Assembly (NCBI GenBank): GCA_039944855.1
Contig: JBDUXZ010000016.1
Coordinates: forward strand, 117,804 to 181,803
Origin: Rhodothermales bacterium
Lineage (GTDB): Bacteria > Bacteroidota > Rhodothermia > Rhodothermales > JANQRZ01
Reading direction: 5' to 3'
DNA length: 64,000 bases
The notes under the pieces were generated by a model that saw only the letters and a program-made list of their open reading frames with translations, had not been told where the DNA came from and made no database searches. Shown here piece after piece: positions 25,175 to 34,156 of this stretch. The translations under genes and the position numbers were made by a program. Within the stretch, counting starts at the first letter, position 1; each line of letters starts with the position of its first letter.

Positions 25175-25987
25175 ATGCCCACTACTCCCGCCGACACTCT
25201 CGCCGCTCCAGTCCAGCACGGGCTGCCGCGCGTGTCGTTCTGGACGAGGCTGCACTTCGCGTGGGCGCTCCTTTTCGCGGCCGTCGTCACGGTGCCGTGC
25301 ACGACGGCCGTGCTGCTCCACAACGCGTTCCGCCCATCGGTGCGGACGTTCAAGTTCTGGTCGACGCTGTGGGCGCGGCTGATCCTCATGGGCGCGGGCG
25401 TGAAGGTCGAGTCGGACGTGCGGGCGAAGCTGGACCGCGACCAGCCCGCCGTGTTCGTCGTGAACCACCAGAATGAACTCGACATCGTCACGCTCCTCGC
25501 CGGCATCCCGCACCCGTTCGGGTTCATGGCGAAGGCGGAACTGCGCCGCGTGCCGTTCCTCGGCAGCGTGCTCCACCGAACGTCGTGCCTGTTCGTGGAC
25601 CGGAGCGATCCGCGCCGCGCCGTGCAGAGCATCCGGGTCGCCGCCGAGCGCATCCGCGAAGGCACGTCGGTGCTCGTCTTCTGCGAGGGCTCGCGCTCGT
25701 TCTCGCGCGACCTGCTGCCGTTCTCGCGCGGCGCGTTCGTCCTCGCCGTCGAGGCCGGCGTCCCGCTCGTGCCCGTCACCGTCATCGACAATTACAAGCG
25801 GCTCGACGAGCGGCGGGCCGTCGGGCGTGTGGGCACCGTGCACATGGTCGTCGGCGAGCCGATCGCGATGGCGAACCGGACGCGGGGCGACGTGTCGGCG
25901 CTGATGGACGAGGTCCGCGACGTGATGCAGGCTGAGCTTGACCGCGCCCACGGCGTATCTTCCGCCCACGCTCATCCCGCGCTCTGA
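25175..25987 (+). CDS. plsC: 1-acyl-sn-glycerol-3-phosphate acyltransferase
   Basis: A 270-residue PlsC, which acylates lysophosphatidic acid to phosphatidic acid at the inner membrane. All acyltransferase motifs are seen: NHQNELD (the HX4D catalytic motif), LFVDRSDPRRA, VFCEGSRSFSRD and VPLVPVTVIDNYK. One N-terminal hydrophobic helix is near residues 30-50 (FAWALLFAAVVTVPCTTAVLL). The ATG at 25175 is preferred to an in-frame start 69 bases upstream. TATCTT at 25133-25138 lies 36 bases before the start, one of several such hexamers in the window. gatC follows after 26 bases. Confidence 0.93.
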   Translation: MPTTPADTLAAPVQHGLPRVSFWTRLHFAWALLFAAVVTVPCTTAVLLHNAFRPSVRTFKFWSTLWARLILMGAGVKVESDVRAKLDRDQPAVFVVNHQNELDIVTLLAGIPHPFGFMAKAELRRVPFLGSVLHRTSCLFVDRSDPRRAVQSIRVAAERIREGTSVLVFCEGSRSFSRDLLPFSRGAFVLAVEAGVPLVPVTVIDNYKRLDERRAVGRVGTVHMVVGEPIAMANRTRGDVSALMDEVRDVMQAELDRAHGVSSAHAHPAL

Positions 25988-26013
25988 CCTCCCGATTCGC
26001 CTCTCGTTCGCCC

Positions 26014-26301
26014 ATGTCCGTCACCCCCGACGACGTCCGCGCGATTGCCTCCCTCGCCCGGCTCCGCTTCACCGACGCCGAGCGCGAACGGCTCGCCGGT
26101 GAGCTCTCCCGCATCCTCGATTACGTCGACCAACTCGATGAACTCGACACGGCCGACGTCCCGCCGATGGCGCACGTCCTCGACGCGCCCAACGTCTTCC
26201 GCCCGGACCGCGTCGAGCAGCGGATCACCCGCGACGAAGCGCTCGCGAACGCGCCCGACGCCGACGGCCGCTACTTCCGCGTCCCCAAAGTGATCGAGTA
26301 G
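26014..26301 (+). CDS. gatC: Asp/Glu-tRNA amidotransferase subunit C
   Basis: A 95-residue GatC, which stabilises the GatAB amidotransferase that converts Glu-tRNA(Gln) or Asp-tRNA(Asn). The family pattern is complete: DVRAIASLARLRFTDAERERLAGELSRILDYVDQLDELDTADVPPMAHVLD, then VFRPDRVEQRITRDEALANAPDADGRYFRVPKVIE. gatA and gatB are not in this window, which is common. It sits 26 bases downstream of plsC. Confidence 0.96.
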   Translation: MSVTPDDVRAIASLARLRFTDAERERLAGELSRILDYVDQLDELDTADVPPMAHVLDAPNVFRPDRVEQRITRDEALANAPDADGRYFRVPKVIE

Positions 26302-26347
26302 GCCCGCGCTCCTCGCACCGACAGCTACCCGAAAACCCAGCATATTG

Positions 26348-28954
26348 ATGGCCAGCAAGCGACGCCGCACGACGATCGCCGTCCCCGGCGAGCAAGACGC
26401 GGAGACGGACGAGCAGACGAACGGGGCGGGCCGCCGGGCGCGCGCCGGGAAGGTGCGGGCCGGCGTGCCGCAGCGCTCGGCGTGGGACCGGCTGCCGATG
26501 CGGTATCAACACCTGATTTGCCTCGCGGCGCTGTTTGTGGTCACGCTCGGGTTCTTCGCCTCTGTGACAGTGGGGGGGAAGACGCTCGTCGGCGGGGACA
26601 TCGTGCAGTGGCGGGGGATGGCCGAATCCGTGATCTCGTACGAGGAGGCGACGGGCCGCGAGGCGCTATGGGCGCCGAACGCGTTCGGCGGGATGCCGGC
26701 GTACATGATCAGCTACCCGCTGCAGGTGCTCCAACTCGACTCGGTGCTGCGGTGGCTGCGCGAGCTCGGGCTGTGGCCCGCGGCATATTTCTTCGCGCTC
26801 CTCCTCGGGACGTACTGCCTGCTCTACTACCTCGTCCGCGACACGCTCGCTGGCACGCTCGGTGCCGTCGCCTTCGGGCTGACGACATACATCCCGCTCA
26901 TCCTCCTCGCCGGGCACAACTCGAAGTTCATCGCGCTCTCGCTCGCGCCGTGGCTCCTCCTCGCCTACGCCTACGCGATGCGGCGGCCTCCAGACGCGAC
27001 GTGGCAGCGAACCCTTCTCGGCGGCCTCCTCTTCGCGATTGCGCTCGCGGTGAACCTGCGGGCGGGCCACGTGCAGATCACGTACTACGTCGCCTTCGCG
27101 ATTGGCATCGCGTGGCTCGTCGAAGGCGTGCAGGCCGTGCGCGAGGGGCAAGCCCGCGCCTTCGCGATGTCGACCGGGGCGCTCGTGCTCGGCAGCGTGC
27201 TCGCCCTCCTGATGGTGGCGCAGCCCTACCTCATCCAGGCTGAGTACAAGGCGTTCACGATCCGCGCGGCGGGCGAGGGCGGCGGGCTGGGCTGGGAGTA
27301 TGCGATGCGGTGGAGCCAGGGCTGGGGCGAACTCGTGACGCTGCTGGTCCCGGATGCCTACGGCGGTGGCGGCGGGACGTACTGGGGCGCGAAGCCGTTC
27401 ACGGCCGGCCCGCACTACGTCGGGAGCGTCGTGCTCGTGCTCGCCGGGCTCGCGCTCTGGGGCGTCCGGCGGAAGCTCGTGTGGGGGCTCGGCATCGCCG
27501 CCGCGCTGATGACGCTGTTCTCGCTCGGGGAGTATTTCTCCCTCCTGAACCGCCCGATGTTCGACTACTTCCCACTCTTCGACGCCTTCCGCGTGCCAGA
27601 GACGTGGCTGATCGCCGTTGCGCTCGCGCTCGCCGTCCTCGCCGGGTTCGGGGTGTATTTCGTCGCCCGGCGCGAGACGACGCCGGAGAGCGTCGAGGCG
27701 AAGACGCGGGCCGTCTACGTCGCGCTCGGGATCACGGGCGGGCTCCTGCTGCTCCTGCTCGTCGGCCACAGCGTGCTCTTCTCGTTCGAGCGGCCGAACG
27801 AGCTCGCGCAGATTGAGCAGGCCGTGGCGTCGCAGGCCGGCGTGGCGGTCACGGATCCCCGCGTGGCGCAAGTGGCGCAGCAAGCCCTCGGCGAGGCGAA
27901 AGCCGAGCGGCTGGACCGGTTCGCGGGCGATGCGATGCGGGCGCTGATGTTCCTCCTCGCGGCGGGCGCGCTCCTCGTACTCCAGCGGCGCGGTCGAATC
28001 CCATCTTGGGCGCTGCAAGTCGGCCTCCTCCTCCTCGTCACGCTCGATCTCTGGCAGGTGGGGCGGCGCTACTTCAACGCCGACGACCCCGCGCTCCGCG
28101 ACCGCGGCGAGGTCACCGCGCAGATCCCGGCCTACGGTTTCGACCGGTTCATCGAAGCCCGCGTCGAGGTGGCCGGTGGGCCGGGCCACTTCCGCACGCT
28201 CCCCCTCGCGCTCAACGCCTTCAACGACGGCCGTACGCCGTATTTCTACGAGTCGATCGGTGGCTACCACGGCGCGAAGCTCGGACTCTTCCAGGACTAC
28301 GTCGACCACATCCTCCAGAACCCCGACGGCACGCTCAACGAGAACGGGCTCGACCTGCTCAGCGCGCGCTACGTCATCTCGCGCGGCCAGATCCCCGGCC
28401 TGACGCCCGTGTTCGAGGACCCGCAAGGCATTGGGCGGGGACCGGTCTTCGTGCTCGAAAACGAAGATGCCCTCCCGCGCGCGTTCTTCGTCGGCGAGAC
28501 CGAGGTAGTGGAGGGGGACGAGGCCGCGTTCGAACGGCTCCGCGATCCCGCGTTCAATCCGCGCACGACGGCGCTGCTCCCCGAGCCGCCGCCGATCGAG
28601 ACCGCGCCCATCGACTCGACGAGCACGGCGACGGTCGACCTCGCCCGCTTCGGGCCGCGCGAGATCGTGTGGCAGGTCGAGACCGACCAGCCACGCCTCC
28701 TCATCGTCAACGAGGTGTACTACCCGGCGGGGTGGCACGCCACCGTCGGCACCAAGCCCGTCCCCATCCTTCGCGCCGACTACCTCCTCCGCGCCGTGCC
28801 CGTCCCCGCCGGACGCCACCTCATCACGATGCGGTTCGACCCGCCGCTCCACGCCCTCGGCGTGCGGATCTCGATGCTCTCGACGGCACTTGTCTACCTC
28901 GGCACGCTCCTCCTCGCCGGCCTGCTGTGGTACCGCCGCGGTCACAAAACGTGA
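26348..28954 (+). CDS. YfhO-family integral membrane protein
   Basis: An 868-residue multi-pass membrane protein of the YfhO type that is frequent in Bacteroidota. A charged N-terminal 55 residues is followed by a dozen or so hydrophobic helices, an early loop GGDIVQWRGMAESVISYEEATGREALWAPNAFGGMPAYM typical of the family, a GHNSKFIALSLAPWLLLAYAYA helix, and a C-terminal extracytoplasmic domain (about 600-840) ending in a final helix. The exact function is not known; related proteins are tied to glycan or lipoteichoic acid glycosylation in Firmicutes. An in-frame TTG three bases earlier is an alternative start. The gene follows gatC after 46 bases. Confidence 0.88.
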   Translation: MASKRRRTTIAVPGEQDAETDEQTNGAGRRARAGKVRAGVPQRSAWDRLPMRYQHLICLAALFVVTLGFFASVTVGGKTLVGGDIVQWRGMAESVISYEEATGREALWAPNAFGGMPAYMISYPLQVLQLDSVLRWLRELGLWPAAYFFALLLGTYCLLYYLVRDTLAGTLGAVAFGLTTYIPLILLAGHNSKFIALSLAPWLLLAYAYAMRRPPDATWQRTLLGGLLFAIALAVNLRAGHVQITYYVAFAIGIAWLVEGVQAVREGQARAFAMSTGALVLGSVLALLMVAQPYLIQAEYKAFTIRAAGEGGGLGWEYAMRWSQGWGELVTLLVPDAYGGGGGTYWGAKPFTAGPHYVGSVVLVLAGLALWGVRRKLVWGLGIAAALMTLFSLGEYFSLLNRPMFDYFPLFDAFRVPETWLIAVALALAVLAGFGVYFVARRETTPESVEAKTRAVYVALGITGGLLLLLLVGHSVLFSFERPNELAQIEQAVASQAGVAVTDPRVAQVAQQALGEAKAERLDRFAGDAMRALMFLLAAGALLVLQRRGRIPSWALQVGLLLLVTLDLWQVGRRYFNADDPALRDRGEVTAQIPAYGFDRFIEARVEVAGGPGHFRTLPLALNAFNDGRTPYFYESIGGYHGAKLGLFQDYVDHILQNPDGTLNENGLDLLSARYVISRGQIPGLTPVFEDPQGIGRGPVFVLENEDALPRAFFVGETEVVEGDEAAFERLRDPAFNPRTTALLPEPPPIETAPIDSTSTATVDLARFGPREIVWQVETDQPRLLIVNEVYYPAGWHATVGTKPVPILRADYLLRAVPVPAGRHLITMRFDPPLHALGVRISMLSTALVYLGTLLLAGLLWYRRGHKT

Positions 28955-29033
28955 GGCCCTTCCGAGTGCATCGATTGGTAGCGGAGCGCGGAGTATCTTG
29001 TTTGCTAACGCACACCCAACGCCGAGGCAAACG

Positions 29034-30761
29034 ATGATGGAAGGTGTCAATTTCCCGCTGTGGGCGAGCATGGCAGTCTTGGTCGTCCTCGGACAAGCCG
29101 CGCAAGCTCAGGCATTCGAGCAGGTAACCCTCGGGGCTCTCGGCAGCGTGGAGTCGGCGTCGGCAAGCGTGACGTGGGCAGACTACGATGGGGATGGCGA
29201 TCTGGACGTGTTCGTTACCAACCCGTTCTTCACCAACTTGCTGTATCGCAACGAGGGCAACGGCGGCTTCACTATCGTCGAGGCGCTCCTCGGGCACAAC
29301 GCCAACCAATACTCCTCGGTGTGGGGCGATTTCGATAACGATGGTGATCCCGACCTGTTCATCGGTTCGCTGAGCTTTGGGCAACTGATCTATCGAAACC
29401 ACCCGGAAGGGTTTAGTGTGTTCGGGGGAGTGGAGGTCAGTGATGTGCGCGACATCGATCTCGCAGATTTCGACAGGGACGGCGATCTCGATATTGCACT
29501 TGCACGGCGATTTGGTGTCCCTGACCTGCTCGCAAGGAATGAAGGGGGATTTGTATTTACTGTTCTCAATGATGCCCTCCCCGGCTCCTCCGACGATGGG
29601 GCCACGCCAGCATGGGGCGACTATGACAATGATGGAGACCCCGACCTCTTTGTAGCCAATTCTCTGGACGGAAGTGGTCGTAACGTGCTTTATGAGAACA
29701 CGGGTGAGAGCTTCGTTCAGGTCGCAGGCCCGTACGCTACTATACCCGGGCGCTGGCAGAGTGCTAACTGGGTCGACATCGACAATGATCTGGATCTGGA
29801 TCTTTTCGTTTCTAACTTCTCAGGGAATAACGCATTGTATCGGAACACGGGCGAGAGCTTCATAGCCCTTGTTGACAACGTCGTTTCCAACGACGGACTC
29901 CCTTCGATTGGGAGTAACTGGGCGGATATCGACAATGACGGAGATCAGGATCTTGTGCTTGCCGTTGAAAATGGAGCTGAGAGGCTCTACATAAATGATG
30001 GGGCCGGCTCGTTTACTGAACAGATTCTCGGTGGTGACGACGGTGATAATAGCATGGGCGTCGTCATCAGTGATTTTGACGACGACGGGCGCCTGGACAT
30101 TGTGGTTGCGAATGGGGCTCGCGTTGCAGAGGCTCAGCTAAATAGGGTCTACCATAACGTTTCGGACGGGGGAAACTGGCTGAAGATTCAGCCAGTCGGC
30201 GTGCTTTCTAATCGCGCCGGGATCGGTGCGCACATCAAGGTGAAGGCCACCATCGACGGTGAGCCGCGGTGGCAGCTTCGTCCCATGCAGTCGAAGCCTG
30301 GACGCTTCGCGCAATCGGGGCCTTGGGTCCATTTCGGACTTGGTGATGCCACGACGGTCGACTCGGTCGTGGTGGAGTGGCCGAGTGGGATCGAGCAGTC
30401 GCTGGGTTCCGTATCCGTCAATCAGACGCTAACGATTTCGGAGGAGGGTACGGTCAGCAGCGAAGCGGATACCGCAGTGCCCGAGCCATTCGGAATCAGC
30501 GAAGTGTATCCGAATCCTACTTCTCAAGGTGCGACCTTCGTTCTCTCCGCTGACCGATCTGAAACGGTGCGCGTCGATGTGTTCGACTCTGTAGGACGAC
30601 GCGTTCGCACCCTGCTCAACGGCAGTGTTCAGCAGGGTCGGCTGCAACTGGCATGGGATGGTCGCTCATCGGGTGGTCGGGACGTTGCCGCAGGCACGTA
30701 TATCGTTCGAATGAAAGCGGGCGTGCGCAGCGACGTAGCGCGTGTGACGCTACTTCGCTAG
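29034..30761 (+). CDS. Secreted FG-GAP/UnbV protein with type IX sorting domain
   Basis: A 575-residue secreted protein. A signal peptide (residues about 1-25, ending AQAQA) precedes seven calcium-binding FG-GAP/VCBS repeats recognisable as DYDGDGDLD, DFDNDGDPD, DFDRDGDLD, DYDNDGDPD, DIDNDLDLD, DIDNDGDQD and DFDDDGRLD. An ASPIC/UnbV domain follows (GGNWLKIQPVGVLSNRAGIGAH and VDSVVVEWPSGIEQSL). The C-terminal 85 residues are a T9SS type A sorting domain (ISEVYPNPTSQGATFVL, VDVFDSVGRRVRTLL, WDGRSSGGRDVAAGTYIVRM). Known proteins of this make-up are surface or secreted and bind calcium. By eye the gene is less GC-rich and less codon-biased than its neighbours, suggesting recent acquisition. TATCTT lies 34 bases upstream. 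Confidence 0.92.
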   Translation: MMEGVNFPLWASMAVLVVLGQAAQAQAFEQVTLGALGSVESASASVTWADYDGDGDLDVFVTNPFFTNLLYRNEGNGGFTIVEALLGHNANQYSSVWGDFDNDGDPDLFIGSLSFGQLIYRNHPEGFSVFGGVEVSDVRDIDLADFDRDGDLDIALARRFGVPDLLARNEGGFVFTVLNDALPGSSDDGATPAWGDYDNDGDPDLFVANSLDGSGRNVLYENTGESFVQVAGPYATIPGRWQSANWVDIDNDLDLDLFVSNFSGNNALYRNTGESFIALVDNVVSNDGLPSIGSNWADIDNDGDQDLVLAVENGAERLYINDGAGSFTEQILGGDDGDNSMGVVISDFDDDGRLDIVVANGARVAEAQLNRVYHNVSDGGNWLKIQPVGVLSNRAGIGAHIKVKATIDGEPRWQLRPMQSKPGRFAQSGPWVHFGLGDATTVDSVVVEWPSGIEQSLGSVSVNQTLTISEEGTVSSEADTAVPEPFGISEVYPNPTSQGATFVLSADRSETVRVDVFDSVGRRVRTLLNGSVQQGRLQLAWDGRSSGGRDVAAGTYIVRMKAGVRSDVARVTLLR

Positions 30762-30787
30762 CGTGTGCAACGTGCTTGCCCGAGCGC

Positions 30788-30823
30788 GCTCTACGTTGCC
30801 GGCTTGCTCTACGTTGCAGGCTT
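30788..30823 (+). repeat. Tandem 18-bp duplication
   Basis: GCTCTACGTTGCCGGCTT (30788-30805) is followed directly by a second copy with one substitution (30806-30823). It lies in the 272-base gap between the FG-GAP gene and the methyltransferase gene. The rest of that gap holds nothing recognised. Confidence 0.85.
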
Positions 30824-31033
30824 ACGGAACCTCCGGCGGGGCGAGAAGCAACGGGTCTTGTGGGGCGCGGGAGTGCTCGGTGTTCACGTGATCGTCGCGG
30901 GACGTTGGAGTCTCACGAGCGTTACCTTCGTGAGCGCCTTGAGATCTGGCTTCTCCTCTTTCTTGACGGATGCGATCGCCCCTCGCATTTAACAGCGTGG
31001 CGATCCCGACTGACATTCTCACCTCTGCATGTG

Positions 31034-31570
31034 ATGAGTTCGACCGAGCTTTCACCGGACCCGACGCTGGACCGGCGCTACCGCAAGACGCTCCAGTTCA
31101 TGGAGGCTTCGCTGCCGCCACCCGCGCGCGTGCTGGACCTCGGCGCGCCGAACCCGTTCTCGGCGATTATGCAGGAGCGCGGGTACGCCGTACAGAACAC
31201 GGAGGGCGATCTCGACGATGTGCCGGAGGTCGTACACGGCGTTGAGGCCGACGCGGTGACGGCGTTCGAGATCTTCGAGCACCTCGTCGCGCCGCTCAAT
31301 GTGCTCCGGCAAATCACGGCGCCTCGGCTGTTCGCGACGGTCCCGCTCCGGTTGTGGTTCGCGACGGCGTACTGGAACGAGGAGGACCCGTGGGACCGTC
31401 ACTACCACGAGTTCGAGCCCCGACAGTTCGACTGGCTGCTGGAGAAGGCGGGGTGGGAGATCGTACGGGCCGAGAAGTGGACGGGGCCGGTGCCGGGAGC
31501 GATCGGAGTCCGGCCGCTCCTGCGCCGGTTCACGCCACGTTGGTACGCCGTCGAAGCGGTGCGGGTCTGA
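31034..31570 (+). CDS. SAM-dependent methyltransferase
   Basis: A 178-residue class I methyltransferase. The glycine-rich motif is ARVLDLGAPNPFS (residues 34-46), slightly unusual in having Ala-Pro after the Gly. A second acidic position (NTEGDLDD), motif GVEADAVTAFEIFEHLVAP and the post-motif TAPRLFATVPLRLWFATAY follow, then a C-terminal strand-helix pair. The DRHYHEFEPRQFDWLLEKAGWEIV region matches the Methyltransf_11/Methyltransf_23 class. The stop overlaps the start of the next glycosyltransferase by one base (TGATG), so it is translationally coupled to the glycan block and probably methylates a sugar or lipid-linked glycan. Confidence 0.8.
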   Translation: MSSTELSPDPTLDRRYRKTLQFMEASLPPPARVLDLGAPNPFSAIMQERGYAVQNTEGDLDDVPEVVHGVEADAVTAFEIFEHLVAPLNVLRQITAPRLFATVPLRLWFATAYWNEEDPWDRHYHEFEPRQFDWLLEKAGWEIVRAEKWTGPVPGAIGVRPLLRRFTPRWYAVEAVRV

Positions 31571-32904
31571 TGCGTCTGCTCCTCGTGACGTACTACTTCC
31601 CCCCGTCGGGTGGGGCGGGCGTGCAGCGCACGCTGAAGTGGGTGAAGTACCTCCGCGACTTCGGCGTCGAGCCCGTCGTGCTGACGGTCGAGGCCGGGGC
31701 ATATCCGAAGACGGACGCGACGCTCGCGCGCGACGTGCCGCCCGGCGTCGCCGTCCACCGCACGCGCTCGCTCGACCCGTTCGGCGCCTACGCCCGGCTG
31801 ACGGGCCGCTCGCGCCAGCAGGCTGTGGCCGAGACGAGCGGACACCTCGGCGAGGGCGCGAGCCCGGCCGAGCGGTTCGCCCGGTTCGTCCGAGCGAACG
31901 TGTTCGTCCCCGATGCCCGCGTCGGGTGGGTGCCGTTCGCCGTGCAGCGCGGGCTCCAACTCCTGCGCGACGAGCCCTTCGACGCCGTCCTGACCTCGGG
32001 CCCGCCGCACTCGGTCCACCTCGCGGGTTGGATGCTCCGCGCCCGCACCGGCCTCCCGTGGATCGCCGACTTCCGCGACCCGTGGACGGACATCAATTAC
32101 TACGACGAGCTGCCGCGCACGGCGGCGGCTCACGCGCTCGACCGCTGGCTCGAACGGAGCGTGCTGGAGCGCGCCGACCGCGTCGTCACCGTCAGCCCCG
32201 GCTGGCGGGACCTGCTGCTCGGCAAAGGGAGCCGCGACCCGAGCGACTTCGCCGTGATCCACAACGGGTTCGACCCGGCAGACTTCGGCCCGGCGGACTT
32301 CGGACCGGCGGAGGCGCCGCCCGAGGATCGGTTCACGCTCGTCTACGTCGGCAGCCTTTACGGCTCGCGGAGCCCGGATGCACTGTGGCAGGCGCTCGCT
32401 ACGCTGCGCGAACGGGGGGAGATCGAGCGGCTCCGGCTCCGGCTCGTCGGCCGGATCGGCGACGATGTGCTGGCGACGCTCCGTGGCTACGGCCTCGACG
32501 TCATCACCGAGCACGTCCCATACCTCCCGCACGACGAAGCCGTCCGCGAGATGCAGCGGGCGACGGCGCTGCTGCTCACCGTCGAGCCCTATCGGCACGA
32601 GCGGGGAAATCTGACGGGGAAGGTTTACGAGTATCTCGGCGCGGGCCGCCCGGTCGTCGCCCTCGGCCCGGCGGAGGGCGATGCCGCCGACTTGCTCCGC
32701 GAGACCGGCGCCGGCCGCATGCTCGACCGCGATGACTCCGACAGCGTGGCCGAATACCTCCGCTCATTGTATGAGAAGTGGGAGTGCGGCGACCGGCTGA
32801 CGGGGGCTTCGCCGGACGTGGCAGCGCCGTACTCGCGCCGGGCGCAGGCGGGCGAGCTCGCGGCGCTCGTCGATGGGATGCGAACGAGAGGAGGGGACCG
32901 ATGA
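31570..32904 (+). CDS. Glycosyltransferase, GT4-type
   Basis: A 444-residue GT-B fold glycosyltransferase. The N-terminal domain opens MRLLLVTYYFPPSGGAGVQRTLKWVKYL, the usual start of family 4 enzymes with the acceptor-side glycine loop. The central region has DAVLTSGPPHSVHLAGWML and TVSPGWRDLL; the C-terminal half has the donor-binding VYVGSLYGSRSPDALWQAL, RLVGRIGDD, VPYLPHDEAVREMQ and EYLGAGRPVVALGPAEGDAADLL with the expected Glu. A short in-frame tandem repeat (ADFGPADFGPAE) lies near residue 238. It overlaps its neighbours on both sides, showing a tight operon for an extracellular polysaccharide or glycolipid. The acceptor is unknown. Confidence 0.9.
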   Translation: MRLLLVTYYFPPSGGAGVQRTLKWVKYLRDFGVEPVVLTVEAGAYPKTDATLARDVPPGVAVHRTRSLDPFGAYARLTGRSRQQAVAETSGHLGEGASPAERFARFVRANVFVPDARVGWVPFAVQRGLQLLRDEPFDAVLTSGPPHSVHLAGWMLRARTGLPWIADFRDPWTDINYYDELPRTAAAHALDRWLERSVLERADRVVTVSPGWRDLLLGKGSRDPSDFAVIHNGFDPADFGPADFGPAEAPPEDRFTLVYVGSLYGSRSPDALWQALATLRERGEIERLRLRLVGRIGDDVLATLRGYGLDVITEHVPYLPHDEAVREMQRATALLLTVEPYRHERGNLTGKVYEYLGAGRPVVALGPAEGDAADLLRETGAGRMLDRDDSDSVAEYLRSLYEKWECGDRLTGASPDVAAPYSRRAQAGELAALVDGMRTRGGDR

Positions 32905-34115
32905 GCCGCACGGGACGCCACATCCTGATGGTGCTCGACCACCCGTATCCGCCCGACGTGCGCGTCGAGAACGAGGCGCGCTCGCTCATTGAGGCCGGGT
33001 TCGAGGTCTCACTCCTCGCTCTCGCGCCCGACGACCGGCCGGAGGAGGACATGTACGACGGGACGACGATCTTCCGCGCCAAGCTTCCGGCGAAGGCGCG
33101 TAACGTGATGCGCGGGCTCGTCAGCACGCTCCCGCTGATGGATTATTACCTCGCCCGCGAGATCCGGCGCTTGTACGAGCGGCACCCGTTCGACGCGCTC
33201 CACATGCACGACCTCTACCTCGTCGGGGCCGGGCTGCGGGCGGGGCGTAGCCTCGGCGTGCCCGTCGTCGCCGACCTGCACGAGAACTGGGTGGAGGCGC
33301 TGAAGCACTACGCGTGGAGCAACCGCTACCCCGGCAAGCTCGTCGTCGACATCCCGCGGTGGGAGCGGACGGAGCGGCGCTGGGTCCACGCCGCCGACCG
33401 GCTCGTCGTCGTGATCGAGGAGGCGGAGGATCGGTACGCGGCACTCGGCGTGCCGCGCGAGCGCATCACCGTCGTGCCCAACACCGTGAAGCTCGACGCC
33501 TTCCGAGGGTTCGAGATCGACGACGCCCTCGTCGAACGCCTCCGCTCGCCGCTGACGCTCGTGTACACCGGCGGCATCGACGCGCACCGGGGGCTGGAAT
33601 CCGTGGTGGACGCCATGCCGGCGATTCTGAAGACGGAGCCCGAGGCGCGGCTCGTGATCGTAGGGGAGGGGCGGACGCGGACGGAACTGGAAGCCCACGC
33701 CGCCGCGCTCGGCCTCGGCGACCGCGTGCAGTTCGAGGGGTGGCAATCGCAAGCCCTCCTCAAGAGCTACATTGCCGCCGCCGACGTGTGCCTCGTGCCC
33801 CACCTCAAAACCGTCCACACCGACGCGACGATCCCGCACAAGATCTTCCACTACATGTTCATGCGGAAGCCCGTCGTGGTGACGAACTGCCTCCCGCTCG
33901 AACGGATCGTGCAGGAATCCGACGCCGGCCTCGTCGTGCCCTCCGGCGATGCAGCAGCGACGGCCGAGGCCGTGCTCCGGCTCCACGCCGACCCCGCGCG
34001 ACAGGCCGAGATGGGAGAGCGCGGCCACCGCGCCGTGCTCGACCGCTACCACTGGGACGCGACGGTGCGAGACCTGACGGCGATGTACGACGAGTTGCTG
34101 CCTCCGATGCGCTGA
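32901..34115 (+). CDS. Glycosyltransferase, GT4-type
   Basis: A 404-residue GT-B glycosyltransferase. The start at 32901 overlaps the previous stop by four bases (ATGA), the usual coupling signature. N-terminal parts are ILMVLDHPYPPDVRVENEARSLIEAGFEV and HMHDLYLVGAGLRAGRSLGVPVVADLHENW. The donor domain has LVYTGGIDAHRGLESVVDAMPAI, LVIVGEGRTRTELE, VQFEGWQSQALLKSYIAAADVCLVPH, PHKIFHYMFMRKPVVVTNCLPLERI and DAGLVVPSGDAAATAEAV. The PHKIFHYM motif is typical of family 4 enzymes that work on capsule or O-antigen units. A frame open to 32778 is not used. Confidence 0.92.
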   Translation: MSRTGRHILMVLDHPYPPDVRVENEARSLIEAGFEVSLLALAPDDRPEEDMYDGTTIFRAKLPAKARNVMRGLVSTLPLMDYYLAREIRRLYERHPFDALHMHDLYLVGAGLRAGRSLGVPVVADLHENWVEALKHYAWSNRYPGKLVVDIPRWERTERRWVHAADRLVVVIEEAEDRYAALGVPRERITVVPNTVKLDAFRGFEIDDALVERLRSPLTLVYTGGIDAHRGLESVVDAMPAILKTEPEARLVIVGEGRTRTELEAHAAALGLGDRVQFEGWQSQALLKSYIAAADVCLVPHLKTVHTDATIPHKIFHYMFMRKPVVVTNCLPLERIVQESDAGLVVPSGDAAATAEAVLRLHADPARQAEMGERGHRAVLDRYHWDATVRDLTAMYDELLPPMR

Positions 34116-34156
34116 GCCGAGGGGCGCCCGGTTTTCCTCTCCACCCGACCGACGAC

